From CAADGU01 sp035444285 (lineage in GTDB: Bacteria; Chloroflexota; Anaerolineae; Promineifilales; Promineifilaceae), in assembly GCA_035444285.1 (NCBI GenBank), contig DAOMOK010000012.1:62001-126000 (forward strand): a stretch of DNA of 64,000 nucleotides. Reading direction: 5' to 3'. The notes beneath the pieces are model-generated. The model was not told where the DNA came from. It did no database searches and saw nothing but the letters and a program-made list of their open reading frames with translations. Made by a program: the position numbers and the translations under genes. Shown piece after piece: positions 32,274 to 40,699 of the stretch; within the stretch, counting starts at the first letter, position 1; every line of letters starts with the position of its first letter.

Positions 32274-32396
32274 ATGAACGAAATGACAGTTATTCTGGTG
32301 ATTGTTACGTTATTTGCGCTGCGGTTTGGTTTACCGCTGGTGTTAATGTTAGGCGAGGGTTTTGTGGAAAATCGCTGGCTGAACCGTAATCCGTAA
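32274..32396 (+). CDS. Very small membrane protein, truncated relative of the NrfD-module partner
   Basis: 40 residues from ATG 32274; GGAGGTT lies 8 nt upstream, so translation is credible (in-frame ATGs at 32268 and 32271 are alternatives). One membrane helix. The core VTLFALRFGLPLVLMLGEGF aligns with MILFALRCLVPAALIFGVGY of the 92-residue protein at 28499-28777, but the Cys-containing domain is missing: the stop codon and last residues (NRNP) come from a TAATCCG heptamer repeat. Probably a duplicated gene shortened by repeat insertion. Confidence 0.55.
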   Translation: MNEMTVILVIVTLFALRFGLPLVLMLGEGFVENRWLNRNP

Positions 32397-32430
32397 TACG
32401 TGATACGTGAACCGATTACTGATTACCGAT
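32388..32430. repeat. Heptamer repeat palindrome between convergent genes
   Basis: CCGTAATCCGTAATACGTGA faces CGATTACTGATTACCGAT. Both convergent genes (32396 and 32416) take their stop codons from it. Confidence 0.7.
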
Positions 32431-34254
32431 GGGCAGGGTAACGACAAACGTCGCGCCCTGCCCTGTTTGGCTGTGAACGGTAATGGTTCCGCCGTGCCGC
32501 TCCACGATTTTTTTGCAGATCGCCAGTCCCACACCACTCCCCTCGTATTCCTGACGGCCGTGCAGTCGTTGAAAAATCCCAAAAATCTGCTCCGCATATT
32601 TTTCGTCAAAGCCAATGCCGTTATCTGTAACGGTTAAGCGGCAATGGGCACGGCCGTCTTGCTCGATGGTTTCAGCCACAACTTGTATACATGGCGGCCT
32701 ATCCGGGTGGTGGTATTTCAGACCATTACTCAGCAGGTTTTGCAGTAATTGGCGCATTTGGGTGGGGTCGGCTTCAATCGTTGGCAAATGGCCCACCAAC
32801 ACTTCGCCACCACTCTGCTGCATTTGCACTTCCAGATCAGACAATACCTCCTGCACCACCACATGTAAATCCACCTGGCAAAAAGGCTGCGCCTCCGTCG
32901 TCACACGAGAATAGGCCAACAGGTCAGAAATCAGCCGTTGCATCCGAGCGGCGGCGTTTATCATGCGGGCCAGATAATCCTGGGCCGCCGCATCCAGCAC
33001 CGAGCCATAGCGGGTTTGCAGCCGGTCGCCAAACGTCTGAATTTTGCGCAGCGGTTCCTGCAAATCATGGGAGGCCACATAGGCAAACTCTTGCAGAGCA
33101 GTGTTGCTGCGTTCCAGTTCGCGGTTGTACGTCTCCAACAGCAGTTCGGCTTGTTTGCGGCGGGTAATGTCCTGAACAGATAACAGGTAACAATCAGCGC
33201 CATTGATTTCCAGCCTTTCGGCCGTTAGAATCCCCGCGCCTTCCTCGCCTGTCTTGCGGCGAAAGCGATATTCATAATCTCGAATAATCTCCCCCCGGCG
33301 CAGGGCAGCCACGACGGGTTGTTGTTCATTTTCATCCGCCCACATATTTAATTCACGGGAAGTATGCCCGATCATTTCTTCACGGCCGTAACCGCTCAAT
33401 TGGATGAACGCTTCATTGACATCTTGAAAGTGCCCGCTGTCAGCCCGCTGGATGCCCATGGCAATGGGAATGGTATGAAATGCTTTGCGGAACTGCTCTT
33501 CAGAGGCGCGCAACGCATCTTCCATCTGTTTGCGTTCCGTGATGTCTATAGCCAGGGCGCCCAGCAGGGGAGGCCCATCACCCTGACGAATGACAAATTT
33601 GTGTGTGCGATAGGTGTGCATCTCGCCGTTCTGGTCAGGAAGCTGGCGTTCTACTACGATGACGCCCTGCTGCATCGCCTGCTGGTCATCGGCGACGGCC
33701 TGAGCCGCCAGTATCGGGTGCAGATATTCGGCGGTCGTTTTTCCCTGCCACTCGCTGCTGATCATGGTTTGCTGCATGGCGCTGTTGGCATATTGCAAAC
33801 GGCCGTGCGCATCCTTAATAAACGCCAGCGCCGGCGTCTGCTCCATAAAGGTCGCAAAAAGCTGTTCGCTCAGAATCAGGGCGGCCTGCTGCTGTTCTAG
33901 CTGGGCGCGCAACTGGTCACGCAGCCTTTTTAACTCATGGGTGATGTCACTGATCCAGCCTGCCACCCCACCAATAACAATGAGCGCCGCGGTTCCCAAC
34001 AACTGCCCGTTCACGGCCGTAGGCTCTAACCCCGCCAGGATGCCCAGCAAATAATTGACCGCTCCTAGCATAGTAGAGGAGAGAAGCCCCGCCACCCATC
34101 CCCAGCGCCAGGCAATCAAAAACACGGGAATGATCAGCAGCGCCCCTGGCGGCCCTGACTGTGCCGTTAACTGCCAAAATACCAGGACGTATAAGAGCAC
34201 ACTGACGGCCGTCCAGACCAACCAGCGCCAGTTTGTTTGCAACCATTTGGACAT
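32416..34254 (-). CDS. Membrane sensor histidine kinase with two PAS domains
   Basis: 612 residues from ATG 34254 (CAGAGGAATC upstream). Three to four N-terminal helices (about 10-110), then PAS domains at about 130-245 and 255-375, each ending in the PAC pattern (ALAIDITERKQMEDAL, LLSVQDITRRKQAELL). The phosphoacceptor His is in YVASHDLQEPLRKIQ near residue 393. The ATPase part shows the N box (LLQNLLSNGLKYHHPD), G1 (VTDNGIGF) and G2 (GSGVGLAICKKIVERHGG). No response regulator is adjacent; it sits between two cytochrome loci and could respond to their redox state, but that is inference. The last residues IGNQ are encoded by a repeat. Confidence 0.92.
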   Translation of the reverse strand: MSKWLQTNWRWLVWTAVSVLLYVLVFWQLTAQSGPPGALLIIPVFLIAWRWGWVAGLLSSTMLGAVNYLLGILAGLEPTAVNGQLLGTAALIVIGGVAGWISDITHELKRLRDQLRAQLEQQQAALILSEQLFATFMEQTPALAFIKDAHGRLQYANSAMQQTMISSEWQGKTTAEYLHPILAAQAVADDQQAMQQGVIVVERQLPDQNGEMHTYRTHKFVIRQGDGPPLLGALAIDITERKQMEDALRASEEQFRKAFHTIPIAMGIQRADSGHFQDVNEAFIQLSGYGREEMIGHTSRELNMWADENEQQPVVAALRRGEIIRDYEYRFRRKTGEEGAGILTAERLEINGADCYLLSVQDITRRKQAELLLETYNRELERSNTALQEFAYVASHDLQEPLRKIQTFGDRLQTRYGSVLDAAAQDYLARMINAAARMQRLISDLLAYSRVTTEAQPFCQVDLHVVVQEVLSDLEVQMQQSGGEVLVGHLPTIEADPTQMRQLLQNLLSNGLKYHHPDRPPCIQVVAETIEQDGRAHCRLTVTDNGIGFDEKYAEQIFGIFQRLHGRQEYEGSGVGLAICKKIVERHGGTITVHSQTGQGATFVVTLPIGNQ

Positions 34255-34351
34255 TACTATGATTCCTCTGATGTAAAAAGGTGATACACCTGGTTAGATT
34301 AAAGAGCAATTGGCGCGTGGCGGGATGGGGAGATACGGCCGTGATAGAGAA

Positions 34352-34387
34352 AAAGCCTGCGGAAACAGAGATGTTTCCGCAGGCTTT
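34352..34387 (-). terminator. Rho-independent terminator of the DUF1269 gene
   Basis: Perfect 16-bp stem AAAGCCTGCGGAAACA / TGTTTCCGCAGGCTTT with 4-nt loop and a T-rich side on the minus strand, 32 nt after the stop at 34419. Confidence 0.85.
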
Positions 34388-34418
34388 CAGGGTCCTGCGA
34401 TTAAACGGTATGTAAGGA

Positions 34419-34919
34419 TCAGGCGGCAGGTTCTTCAGGCGCTGCAAAGTGGTCGCGCAGTTTAGCTTCATCCTCAGCTGAGAGGGAAGTCTGGAGGATG
34501 GTGGGGTTGAAACCCTGCAATCCTTCCAGCACTTTGTCCGCAGTAGCGCTGCGCACCAACAGGAACAAAGCAGATTGACCGGGCTGAATGGTGTTGCCTA
34601 CTTCTTTGATGAATTTATCATCCACACCCACATCGGTGAGGGAACCGCCAATCGCGCCACCAATGGCGCCGGCGATCATGCCTAACCAGGGAGCGAAGAA
34701 CAGCAAACCAATCAACATACCCCAGAAAGCGCCGCCCAGCGCGCCCGCGCCCACCAGGCTGGTGGCCTGGGTGACTTTGGCCTTGCCATCCTGACGGCGC
34801 ACGACCACGGCCGCGTCTTCCAACTCAATAATATGCTGCTTCTGCATCCCGGCTAACGCATCCCGCATACGGAAAGCGTCGGTTTCGTTATCAAAAGCAA
34901 AGACAAACAAGTTACTCAT
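34419..34919 (-). CDS. DUF1269-family membrane protein with glycine zipper
   Basis: 166 residues from ATG 34919 (MSNLFVFAFDNETDAFRM; TTGGAGGTAAAA upstream). The N-terminal alpha/beta part (residues 1-60, DALAGMQKQHIIELEDAAVVVR) is followed by a glycine-zipper membrane hairpin (LVGAGALGGAFWGMLIGLLFF, GMIAGAIGGAIGG) and a C-terminal domain with SALFLLVRS. This arrangement matches DUF1269, a stress-linked family of unknown role. Monocistronic, with its own terminator, divergent from the octaheme lipoprotein gene. Confidence 0.88.
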   Translation of the reverse strand: MSNLFVFAFDNETDAFRMRDALAGMQKQHIIELEDAAVVVRRQDGKAKVTQATSLVGAGALGGAFWGMLIGLLFFAPWLGMIAGAIGGAIGGSLTDVGVDDKFIKEVGNTIQPGQSALFLLVRSATADKVLEGLQGFNPTILQTSLSAEDEAKLRDHFAAPEEPAA

Positions 34920-35009
34920 TTTTACCTCCAAAAAGTGAATTTGATTTTATTTTCCTTAAATTTGAAAAAGGAACAACTATCTCACACCAAAAGTGCGCCA
35001 AACACGCAC

Positions 35010-35015
35010 TATACT
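35010..35015 (+). promoter_or_regulatory. Weak candidate -10 box for the octaheme lipoprotein operon
   Basis: TATACT lies about 160 nt before the ATG at 35176, next to an imperfect GTGCG..CGCAC dyad. No clear -35 is seen. The divergent gap 34920-35175 holds nothing else recognisable. Confidence 0.3.
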
Positions 35016-35175
35016 CATCTTTGAGTACGCGGCAAGTGACAATCAACCTGAAATCAGTGGAAAATGGTCACTAGGCAAGGAGAGGGCACGGCCGTACCAT
35101 AATCCCGTAGCATTCCATCAATCTCAAACAACCGATATTCCCCCACCTAACCTGGATATTCAAGGAGGTTATGCT

Positions 35176-36438
35176 ATGTTCCATAGACACGTCTTGCTTC
35201 CTGTTTTGCTGCTGCTCAGCCTCATGGCGGCTAGCTGCACTGGCCCCCAGGGTGAAGCGGGGCCGGTTGGCCCGGCAGGTGTGGCGGGGCCACTGGGGCC
35301 GGTTGGCCCCGCCGGAGAAGACGCCACCGCCAGCCAGACATTCATTGGCGCAGCCCAATGTGGCTCTTGCCACGAAGAAATTTACGCCCGCTTCGTCTTA
35401 ACCGGCCACGCCAACGCCCTCTCTGCCATCAGCGACCAACCTCCGGCTTTCCCCTATGACCAAGTAACCAACGGCTTACCAGAACCACCCACCGGCTACA
35501 CCTGGGGCGACATCAGCTACGTCATTGGCGGTTTTGGCTGGATGGCGCGCTTTGTAGACACCAGCGGCTATGTGATCACTGGCGATACCGCCCAATACAA
35601 CTTCGCCAACGAAAACCTGGAACTGGCGGCAAGTTGGGCGGCTTTTCATCCGGGTGAGCAGGTGGCCTTTGACTGCGCCCGCTGCCATACCACCGGCTAC
35701 GCGGCCCAGGGCCGCCAGGATAATCGGGAAGGGGTTGTCGGTACGTGGGTCTATGAAGGTGTGCAGTGCGAAAAATGTCATGGCCCCGGCAGCCGCCACG
35801 CCGAAGACCCACAGGGGGTGCGCATGGTGATAGATCGCAGCGCCCAGTTGTGCGGCCATTGCCATGTGCGTGACGACAAGGCCATCATGGACGCCAGCAA
35901 CGGGTTCGCTGAACACAACCAGCAGTTCAGCGATTTATACAACTCGAAGCATTTTGCCCTGGACTGCGTGACCTGCCATGACCCGCACGCCAGCGCTCGT
36001 TTTGCTGATGAGCAGCTTAACCCCAACAAAGGCATCGGCCAGGTGTGCCAGGCGTGTCATTGGGAGCAGGCGGTGGTGCAAAATGTGAGCAGGCACGGCC
36101 GTGTCACCTGCATTCAATGCCACATGCCCCTCATGGCTAAATCGGCCGTGGGCGACCTGGACACTTTTACGGCCGATATTCGCGCCCACCAGTTTGCCAT
36201 CAACCCCGACCCGGCCGCGCCGCAGTTTAGCGAGGATGGCGCCCAGGTGATGCCCTACCTGACGCTGACCTATGTTTGCGGCCAATGTCATAATGGCGAC
36301 TTTGCCGATGTGAAGGAGCCGGCTGTCATGGAAGCGGCTGCCAGGGGCTACCACACCTGGATACCGCCCACAGCCACGCCCACCCCTACGCCTGAGGCTA
36401 CGGCCGTGCCCGAAGCCACCCCCACACCCCAGCCTTAG
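35176..36438 (+). CDS. Octaheme c-type cytochrome lipoprotein with collagen-like stalk (A)
   Basis: 420 residues from ATG 35176; AAGGAGGT 6 nt upstream decides this start over the longer frame. A lipoprotein signal ends at LMAASC (lipid Cys near residue 21). Directly after it come nine Gly-X-Y triplets (GPQGEAGPVGPAGVAG...), a collagen-like stalk. Eight CXXCH motifs follow (CGSCH, CARCH, CEKCH, CGHCH, CVTCH, CQACH, CIQCHMP, CGQCH), with the first site (QCGSCHEEIYARF) resembling cytochrome c554-type domains. A Thr/Pro-rich tail ends the protein. It is collinear with the lipoprotein at 43272-44546. It probably stands on the outer face of the membrane as a trimeric electron carrier. Followed after 54 nt by the nine-heme gene. 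Confidence 0.9.
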   Translation: MFHRHVLLPVLLLLSLMAASCTGPQGEAGPVGPAGVAGPLGPVGPAGEDATASQTFIGAAQCGSCHEEIYARFVLTGHANALSAISDQPPAFPYDQVTNGLPEPPTGYTWGDISYVIGGFGWMARFVDTSGYVITGDTAQYNFANENLELAASWAAFHPGEQVAFDCARCHTTGYAAQGRQDNREGVVGTWVYEGVQCEKCHGPGSRHAEDPQGVRMVIDRSAQLCGHCHVRDDKAIMDASNGFAEHNQQFSDLYNSKHFALDCVTCHDPHASARFADEQLNPNKGIGQVCQACHWEQAVVQNVSRHGRVTCIQCHMPLMAKSAVGDLDTFTADIRAHQFAINPDPAAPQFSEDGAQVMPYLTLTYVCGQCHNGDFADVKEPAVMEAAARGYHTWIPPTATPTPTPEATAVPEATPTPQP

Positions 36439-36444
36439 TTGTGA

Positions 36445-36477
36445 AGACCCTAAGGGTTTTAGAAACCCTTAGGGTCT
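36445..36477. repeat. Inverted repeat, GACCCTAAGGG family, copy 3
   Basis: AGACCCTAAGGGTTTT-AG-AAACCCTTAGGGTCT in the gap between the octaheme and nine-heme genes. Confidence 0.8.
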
Positions 36478-36492
36478 CTCCGGGAGAGAATC

Positions 36493-38220
36493 ATGCGCAG
36501 ATTATTTTCCGCCATCAAACACTTTTTCCTGCCGCCGCCCGGCAGTTCTATTTGGATACGACTGCTGCCCTTTGTTGTACTGGGCATGATCACCATCGTC
36601 TTCGCCTACGGCAGCGTCGAAGCCTGGACCTACACCAACTCCTCCCAATTTTGCGGCACCACCTGCCACACCATGCCGCCTGAATACAGCGCCTACCAGC
36701 GCTCCCCCCATGCCCGCGTACAGTGTGTGGAATGTCACATCGGCCGTGATGTTGTCACCACCCAATTCACCCGCAAAGCCGGCGACCTGCGTCATGTGGT
36801 ACTCACCATCACCCAGGATTACGAGTTCCCTATCCACAGCCGGGCCATGCGCCCCGCCCGCGACACCTGCGAAAAATGCCACTTCCCCGAAAAATTCTCC
36901 GATGACAGCCTGCGTGAAATCCACCAATATGCCGAAGATGAAAACAATACGCCAGAAAACACCTACCTCATCCTGAAAACCGGTGGCGGCGCCAGCCGTG
37001 AAGGGTTGGGGCAAGGCATTCACTGGCATATTGAAAATGAAGTGTACTACCTGGCAACGGATGAATTGGAACAAAACATCCCCTACGTGCGGGTAGTGGA
37101 TCAAGACGGCAACATCCGCGAATACTACGACATCAGTTCCGGCTTCACACCTGATGATGTTGCCGGGACAACACTGGCGCGTATGGACTGCCTGAACTGC
37201 CACAATCGCATTACCCACAAAATTGCCAATCCTGGCGACGCTGTCAACGAGACCATGCGCAAAAACTTAATCGCCCGCGATTTGCCGTATATACGCCAGC
37301 AAGCCTTTCATGTCTTGAGCGCCGACTATGAGAGCGACGAGGCTGCCTATGCGGGCATTGCCAGGCTGGAAGATTTTTATGTGACCACATACCCGGACGT
37401 TTATGCCGAGCGGGCGGATGAGATTCAGGCGGCAGTATCCACGCTGCAAGAGATTTACAGCCAATCTGTTTTCCGCGAGCAAAAAATTGATTGGGATACA
37501 CATCCCAATAATTTGGGGCATAAAGATGACCCCGGCTGTTTCCGCTGCCACGATGGTAAACATCTCACGGGCAGCGAAGAGGCCATTCGCCTGGAATGTA
37601 ATCTGTGCCACTCCATTCCAGCACAGGTGGACAATAATGCCCTGGTGACGACCATCGAAATACCACGAGGGCCGGAGCCGCCGTCCCATACCCATACCGG
37701 TTGGATTACGCTGCACGGCAAAGCGATTGATAGTTCCTGCGCGGCCTGCCATGCACCGGGCGACCCGGCGGTAGATTACACAACGTTGACTGAAAAGCCG
37801 CCGGTAGATGGTTCGTTTTGTGGCAACAGCGCCTGCCATGCCAATGAATGGGGGTTTGCCGGTTTTAGCGCGGCAGAATTGCAGCCGGTTTTAGATCGGC
37901 AGGCGTATATTTTGCTGCACACCAGCCCGTATTTGTTAGAGGGGGCCACACGCACCTATGAAGGTACATTCCGCGCCATGTTAAACGGCCGTTGCACCTA
38001 CTGCCACAGCGGCCTCAACGCCGAAGCCGACCTTGACCTGAGCAGCTACGCAGCCATGCTGCAAGGGGGGAAAAACGGCCCGGCGCTGGCACCCGGCGAC
38101 CCGGCAGCCAGCCTGATCATCCAGAAACAATCTGGCCCGCGTGACCACTTTGGGCAGGTATTGGGTGATGAACTAGAAGCGTTGACTGCGTGGGTAGCCG
38201 CTGGCGCGCCAGAGAAATAA
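36493..38220 (+). CDS. NapC/NirT-like membrane-anchored multiheme cytochrome (nine heme motifs)
   Basis: 575 residues from ATG 36493 (GGGAGAGAATC upstream). An N-terminal helix (residues 21-43) anchors the protein. The first domain, with QFCGTTCHTMPPEYSAYQRSPHARVQCVECHIG, is like the NapC/NrfH quinol dehydrogenases. Heme sites: CX3CH (CGTTCH), CVECH, CEKCH, CLNCH, CFRCH, CNLCH, CAACH, CX4CH (CGNSACH) and CTYCH. The C-terminal 80 residues around the last site look like a class I cytochrome c domain with LINQ-type ending (ASLIIQKQSGPRDHFG). It may take electrons from menaquinol and feed the octaheme lipoprotein of the same operon. Two heme motifs with unusual spacing may need special handling. 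Confidence 0.9.
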   Translation: MRRLFSAIKHFFLPPPGSSIWIRLLPFVVLGMITIVFAYGSVEAWTYTNSSQFCGTTCHTMPPEYSAYQRSPHARVQCVECHIGRDVVTTQFTRKAGDLRHVVLTITQDYEFPIHSRAMRPARDTCEKCHFPEKFSDDSLREIHQYAEDENNTPENTYLILKTGGGASREGLGQGIHWHIENEVYYLATDELEQNIPYVRVVDQDGNIREYYDISSGFTPDDVAGTTLARMDCLNCHNRITHKIANPGDAVNETMRKNLIARDLPYIRQQAFHVLSADYESDEAAYAGIARLEDFYVTTYPDVYAERADEIQAAVSTLQEIYSQSVFREQKIDWDTHPNNLGHKDDPGCFRCHDGKHLTGSEEAIRLECNLCHSIPAQVDNNALVTTIEIPRGPEPPSHTHTGWITLHGKAIDSSCAACHAPGDPAVDYTTLTEKPPVDGSFCGNSACHANEWGFAGFSAAELQPVLDRQAYILLHTSPYLLEGATRTYEGTFRAMLNGRCTYCHSGLNAEADLDLSSYAAMLQGGKNGPALAPGDPAASLIIQKQSGPRDHFGQVLGDELEALTAWVAAGAPEK

Positions 38221-38223
38221 ACG

Positions 38224-38270
38224 AAAAGATGACAGTCACCCGCGGGTGACTGTCATCTTTTTTATTTTGA
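38224..38270. terminator. Bidirectional rho-independent terminator
   Basis: Perfect 19-bp palindrome AAAAGATGACAGTCACCCG / complement with T-rich flanks (TTTTATTTT) between the convergent nine-heme and decaheme genes. Confidence 0.92.
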
Positions 38271-38289
38271 GTATTCAGTTGTTGGGGGG

Positions 38290-40536
38290 TTACGGCCGTG
38301 TCAGGCCACTCGTATCGCCGCCCACTGCTTCAATGGAGTCATACAAGAACTGCAATACATACTGCCCGTTATGCGCAAACGCGCCGGGGTCTTTCTGTAC
38401 GTACTGGTAGTTGTATGCTGCCCGCAGCAAATTCGGCGTCCAGGTGTTAAAACCGGCGTCGCCCTCACTGACAGTGCCATCACCATCAGTATCACCAAAG
38501 AAGTATGGGTAGGCATGGGCATCATAGAGAATGGGCAGTGCGCCTGGCGTGTTGGCCGTATACGCCTGCATAGCCGCATACAGCAACTCGGCCATCGTGG
38601 CAATTTCGCCGGCCATTCCTTCAGCCGCATCACCATCCCCATCCCAATCCGTGGTATTGTCTTCGTCGCGGATGTTCACCAGGTCAGCTTGCGTACTCAC
38701 GTTTTCATGGCAGTCGGCACACTCAGTCACTACCACTTCCAACGCATGAGTGTCGTGGCACTCCACGCAAGAATCAAACCGGCTCACATGCTCATTCCGA
38801 CCTACATATTCCTTATCGGCAAACTGGTAAGCGCCCTGGGCATCATTACCAAACAAGGTAGCCCCGGCTGCAAAATAATGAATGTTCTGGAAGCGAATGC
38901 GATCCGAGATTTCATCATCCGGCAGGCCGCTGAGCGCGCGATCCACACTGGTGGTAGACGATCGCCCCTGATGGCAGTTGATACAAAGGTTGCTCTCCAA
39001 ACCGGCGGCATCGTCATCAGCCTCCACCATCGTCAACGTGGCCCCGCTGGGGAACGTCACGTTTTCTACGGTGTAACGGGTGAAGGTGCTCAAGTCATTG
39101 TGGCAGGTAGCGCAGTTCAGCCCGTTAGACGGATGCTGGTTGATGCTGACGCCTTGTTCGATGAACAATGGCAACCCGGCAGCCGAATGACACTTGCTGC
39201 ACGAACCCGGCACCTCGCCTTCGGCATCCCAATGACGGAACGCTTCTTCGGAACCGGCAAAGTGACCATGGTCAATGCGGCGCATAGCGCTCATGTCAAC
39301 GGGGGTAGCAAGAGCCTGGTTCAGGTCTTCCATGGAGTCATACAACAGTTGGATGGTGTACTTGCCGCCGTGGGCAAACTCGCCAGGGTCTTTTTGGGAC
39401 ATCTGGTAGTTATAGGCAGCTTTGGCCAGGCGTGGCGTCCAGGTAGCGTAACGGCCGTCGCCTTCGCTAACCTCACCATTACCATCCGCATCCGTGAAGA
39501 AGTAGGGGTAACTGGCGCTGCTGTAGACAAGGGGGGACCCAGCGACTTCGCTGGCATACGCTTGCATGGCCTGGTATAGAGCATCTTGTAATCCAGCAAT
39601 TTCAGCCATGATGCCTTCTTCGATGTCGCCATTGCCATTGTAGTCCACCAACGAACCAAACATGCGAATGCTGGCCAGGTCTTCGGGGCTGTCCAACCCT
39701 TGATGACATTCCGTGCAGGTGTCGAACTTCACTTCCAGCGTATGTGGATTGTGGCAGTCAACGCAGGTATCCATGCCTTCCACGTGGTCAAACTTGGAAT
39801 CATAGGCTTTGCCATCATATTCATACCCACCCATGGCAATGGTGCCATATTGTGTGGCCGCTGCCGGGTAGTAATGGATATTGGTAAAGCCTAGATCCGC
39901 GCTGACTGTGTCCAGGTCGGCTGCCGGGTCAAGTCCGGCGCTCTCAATGCTCTGGTTGACGCTGACGGTGGAAGCGCGCCCCTGGTGGCAGGTCATACAA
40001 CGCGCTTCTGGCCCCAGGCCGGTCACTTCGGCCCCGGAGGGGAACGTAACCGTGCTGAGTTCCATGGTAGCGTCGTTGTGACAGGCCTGGCATTGCACGA
40101 CTTCGCCTACCGGCACGGCCGCTTCTACCGAGCCGAAGGCGCTGCCATCTGCGCCCACAAAGTCCATGAAGCCGCTGGTGCTGTGGCATTTGGCGCAGGC
40201 GGTGGGGACTTCCGCCGGGTCTTCTGTATCCCAGTGGATAAAGGCTTCGGCTGAGGCATCGGCATGGGGAGAGTTGGCCCATTGTTCTTCAAAGGGCACA
40301 ACGGCTATGGCCGATACGGGCATTTCCGGTTCCACCATAACCTCCACGACGCGCGTCACCTCCACCGGCACTTCCACTTCCACCGTTTCCGCCGGCACCT
40401 GCACTTCTACCGGCACTTCGACGATGCGTGTCACCTCCACCGTTTCCGGCTCTTGGGAACAGGCTACGATGCCTATGGAGAACATCAGCAAAGACCCGAC
40501 GATAAGACAGATACGTCTGAATTTCGGGTGAGTCAT
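38290..40536 (-). CDS. Decaheme lipoprotein made of two duplicated halves with EF-hand-like loops
   Basis: 748 residues from ATG 40536 (MTHPKFRRICLIVG; AGGAGGAATTTC upstream). The lipobox ends at IGIVAC. A Val/Glu/Thr linker (VEVTRIVEVPVEVQVP..., about residues 30-70) follows; this linker type is common in Chloroflexota lipoproteins. Two homologous halves (about 80-410 and 415-745) each carry five CXXCH motifs in the same order (CAKCH/CSKCH, CQACH/CATCH, CMTCH/CINCH, CVDCH/CVECH, CTECH/CADCH). Each half also holds two DxDGDG-type calcium loops (DYNGNGDIEEG and DADGNGEVSEGD; DWDGDGDAAEG and DTDGDGTVSEGD) and ends with an AYNYQ..QKDPG..AH motif. Probably an extracytoplasmic electron carrier stabilised by Ca2+. 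Confidence 0.92.
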   Translation of the reverse strand: MTHPKFRRICLIVGSLLMFSIGIVACSQEPETVEVTRIVEVPVEVQVPAETVEVEVPVEVTRVVEVMVEPEMPVSAIAVVPFEEQWANSPHADASAEAFIHWDTEDPAEVPTACAKCHSTSGFMDFVGADGSAFGSVEAAVPVGEVVQCQACHNDATMELSTVTFPSGAEVTGLGPEARCMTCHQGRASTVSVNQSIESAGLDPAADLDTVSADLGFTNIHYYPAAATQYGTIAMGGYEYDGKAYDSKFDHVEGMDTCVDCHNPHTLEVKFDTCTECHQGLDSPEDLASIRMFGSLVDYNGNGDIEEGIMAEIAGLQDALYQAMQAYASEVAGSPLVYSSASYPYFFTDADGNGEVSEGDGRYATWTPRLAKAAYNYQMSQKDPGEFAHGGKYTIQLLYDSMEDLNQALATPVDMSAMRRIDHGHFAGSEEAFRHWDAEGEVPGSCSKCHSAAGLPLFIEQGVSINQHPSNGLNCATCHNDLSTFTRYTVENVTFPSGATLTMVEADDDAAGLESNLCINCHQGRSSTTSVDRALSGLPDDEISDRIRFQNIHYFAAGATLFGNDAQGAYQFADKEYVGRNEHVSRFDSCVECHDTHALEVVVTECADCHENVSTQADLVNIRDEDNTTDWDGDGDAAEGMAGEIATMAELLYAAMQAYTANTPGALPILYDAHAYPYFFGDTDGDGTVSEGDAGFNTWTPNLLRAAYNYQYVQKDPGAFAHNGQYVLQFLYDSIEAVGGDTSGLTRP

Positions 40537-40625
40537 AAGAAATTCCTCCTTTTTTAGGAATTTTTCTGGCGAATGCGGGTGTGTGCCCCCGTGATACGCC
40601 AAAAGTGAGTAAAGCTGGCTGAGTA

Positions 40626-40687
40626 GTGCCAGGCACAGGGCAGAACGGTTTGCTTCTAGCAACTATCTGCCGCCCTGTGCCTGACAC
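40626..40687. repeat. Inverted repeat GTGCCAGGCACAGGGC... upstream of the decaheme gene
   Basis: GTGCCAGGCACAGGGCAG faces CTGCCGCCCTGTGCCTGACAC in the gap between cytochrome b and the decaheme gene. It is long enough to terminate or attenuate read-through. Confidence 0.7.
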
Positions 40688-40699
40688 TGCTTGTTAAGT

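Noticed and set aside
10506..32430. Heptamer arrays as a possible CRISPR array
   Set aside because: Units are only 7 bp, degenerate and contiguous, without unique spacers of constant length, and each array is self-complementary. No cas gene is nearby.
38371..39579. 402-codon plus-strand frame
   Set aside because: Shadow of the decaheme lipoprotein, with no CXXCH and no start signal.
38290..40536. Decaheme protein as an OmcA/MtrC-type outer-membrane cytochrome
   Set aside because: It has ten hemes and a lipobox, but the order, the calcium loops and the duplicated layout differ from the known decaheme family, and no porin gene is present.
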